DNA of 5,215 nt from Nitrososphaeraceae archaeon. GTDB lineage: Archaea > Thermoproteota > Nitrososphaeria > Nitrososphaerales > Nitrososphaeraceae. The stretch covers positions 1 through 5,215 of the forward strand of contig JAICQW010000136.1 of NCBI GenBank assembly GCA_025937665.1, in the 5' to 3' direction. This document shows, in pieces, positions 5,200-5,215 of this stretch (its first letter is position 1; each line of letters opens with the position of its first letter). Both the position numbers and the translations under genes were made by a program. The notes beneath the pieces were generated by a model. That model saw only the letters and a list, made by a program, of their open reading frames with translations, had not been told where the DNA came from and did no database searches.

Positions 5200-5215
5200 A
5201 TGAACGCTGATAAAG
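5200..5215 (+). CDS. Possible start of a further gene (five codons visible)
   Basis: An ATG at 5200 begins M-N-A-D-K and runs off the right edge. The TATA element near 5167 predicts a transcript start around 5193, giving a short leader. An in-frame TAA at 5167-5169 bounds it upstream and no other start codon lies between. Too little is visible for any functional call, and the GC-rich leader could instead belong to an RNA gene. Confidence 0.27.

Noticed and set aside
5198..5210. C/D box small RNA (ATGA and CTGA motifs)
   Set aside because: The two motifs are only three bases apart, far too close for a guide region.
5174..5215. Resemblance of the right edge to a 23S rRNA 3' segment or a tRNA start
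   Set aside because: GTAGTTAA and GCTGATAAAG vaguely recall 23S rRNA, but the preceding bases do not match it and hold a convincing minus-strand promoter; no tRNA arms can be folded from what is visible.
1..5215. CRISPR array, insertion sequence, attachment site or integron
   Set aside because: No spaced direct repeats, transposase motifs or terminal inverted repeats were seen on either strand.

Overview
The window is AT-rich and looks like chromosomal DNA of an ammonia-oxidising thaumarchaeon of the Nitrososphaera/Nitrosocosmicus type. This is an inference. It rests on archaeal TATA-type promoters placed about 25-30 bases before short-leader or leaderless starts, TTG/GTG start codons, T-run terminators, and a CopC-CopD protein beside secreted and membrane redox proteins, a mix common in these copper-dependent archaea. 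No rRNA, tRNA or marker gene is present to fix the genus.

Layout: (1) 1-1328, minus strand: a CopC-CopD fusion (secreted Cu(II)-binding domain plus multi-pass membrane domain), running off the left edge. (2) 1411-2046, minus strand: a secreted protein of a conserved but uncharacterised family, 82 bases upstream of copCD, with a hairpin/T-run between them. (3) 2047-2515: a long divergent intergenic region with promoters facing both ways, an imperfect palindrome and two weak small ORFs. (4) 2516-4063, plus strand: a 515-residue membrane iron-sulfur protein of the NapH/NosR/CcoG type. (5) 4067-4612, plus strand: a small protein with a signal peptide, a helical outer domain and a C-terminal membrane anchor, three bases after the previous stop and in the same frame. 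(6) 4613-5215: no long gene, but several small ORFs, two with good archaeal expression signals, and a probable further plus-strand gene starting at the right edge.

How the parts may work together (inference): copCD and its secreted neighbour form a copper-handling unit on the outer face of the membrane. The divergent pair could pass electrons across the membrane through Fe-S clusters to an outer-face acceptor held by the small anchored helical protein. CcoG-type relatives of such ferredoxins are reported to reduce Cu(II), so a coupled 'reduce and import copper' module is an attractive but unproven reading. The sequence shows adjacency and domain content only, not a shared function.
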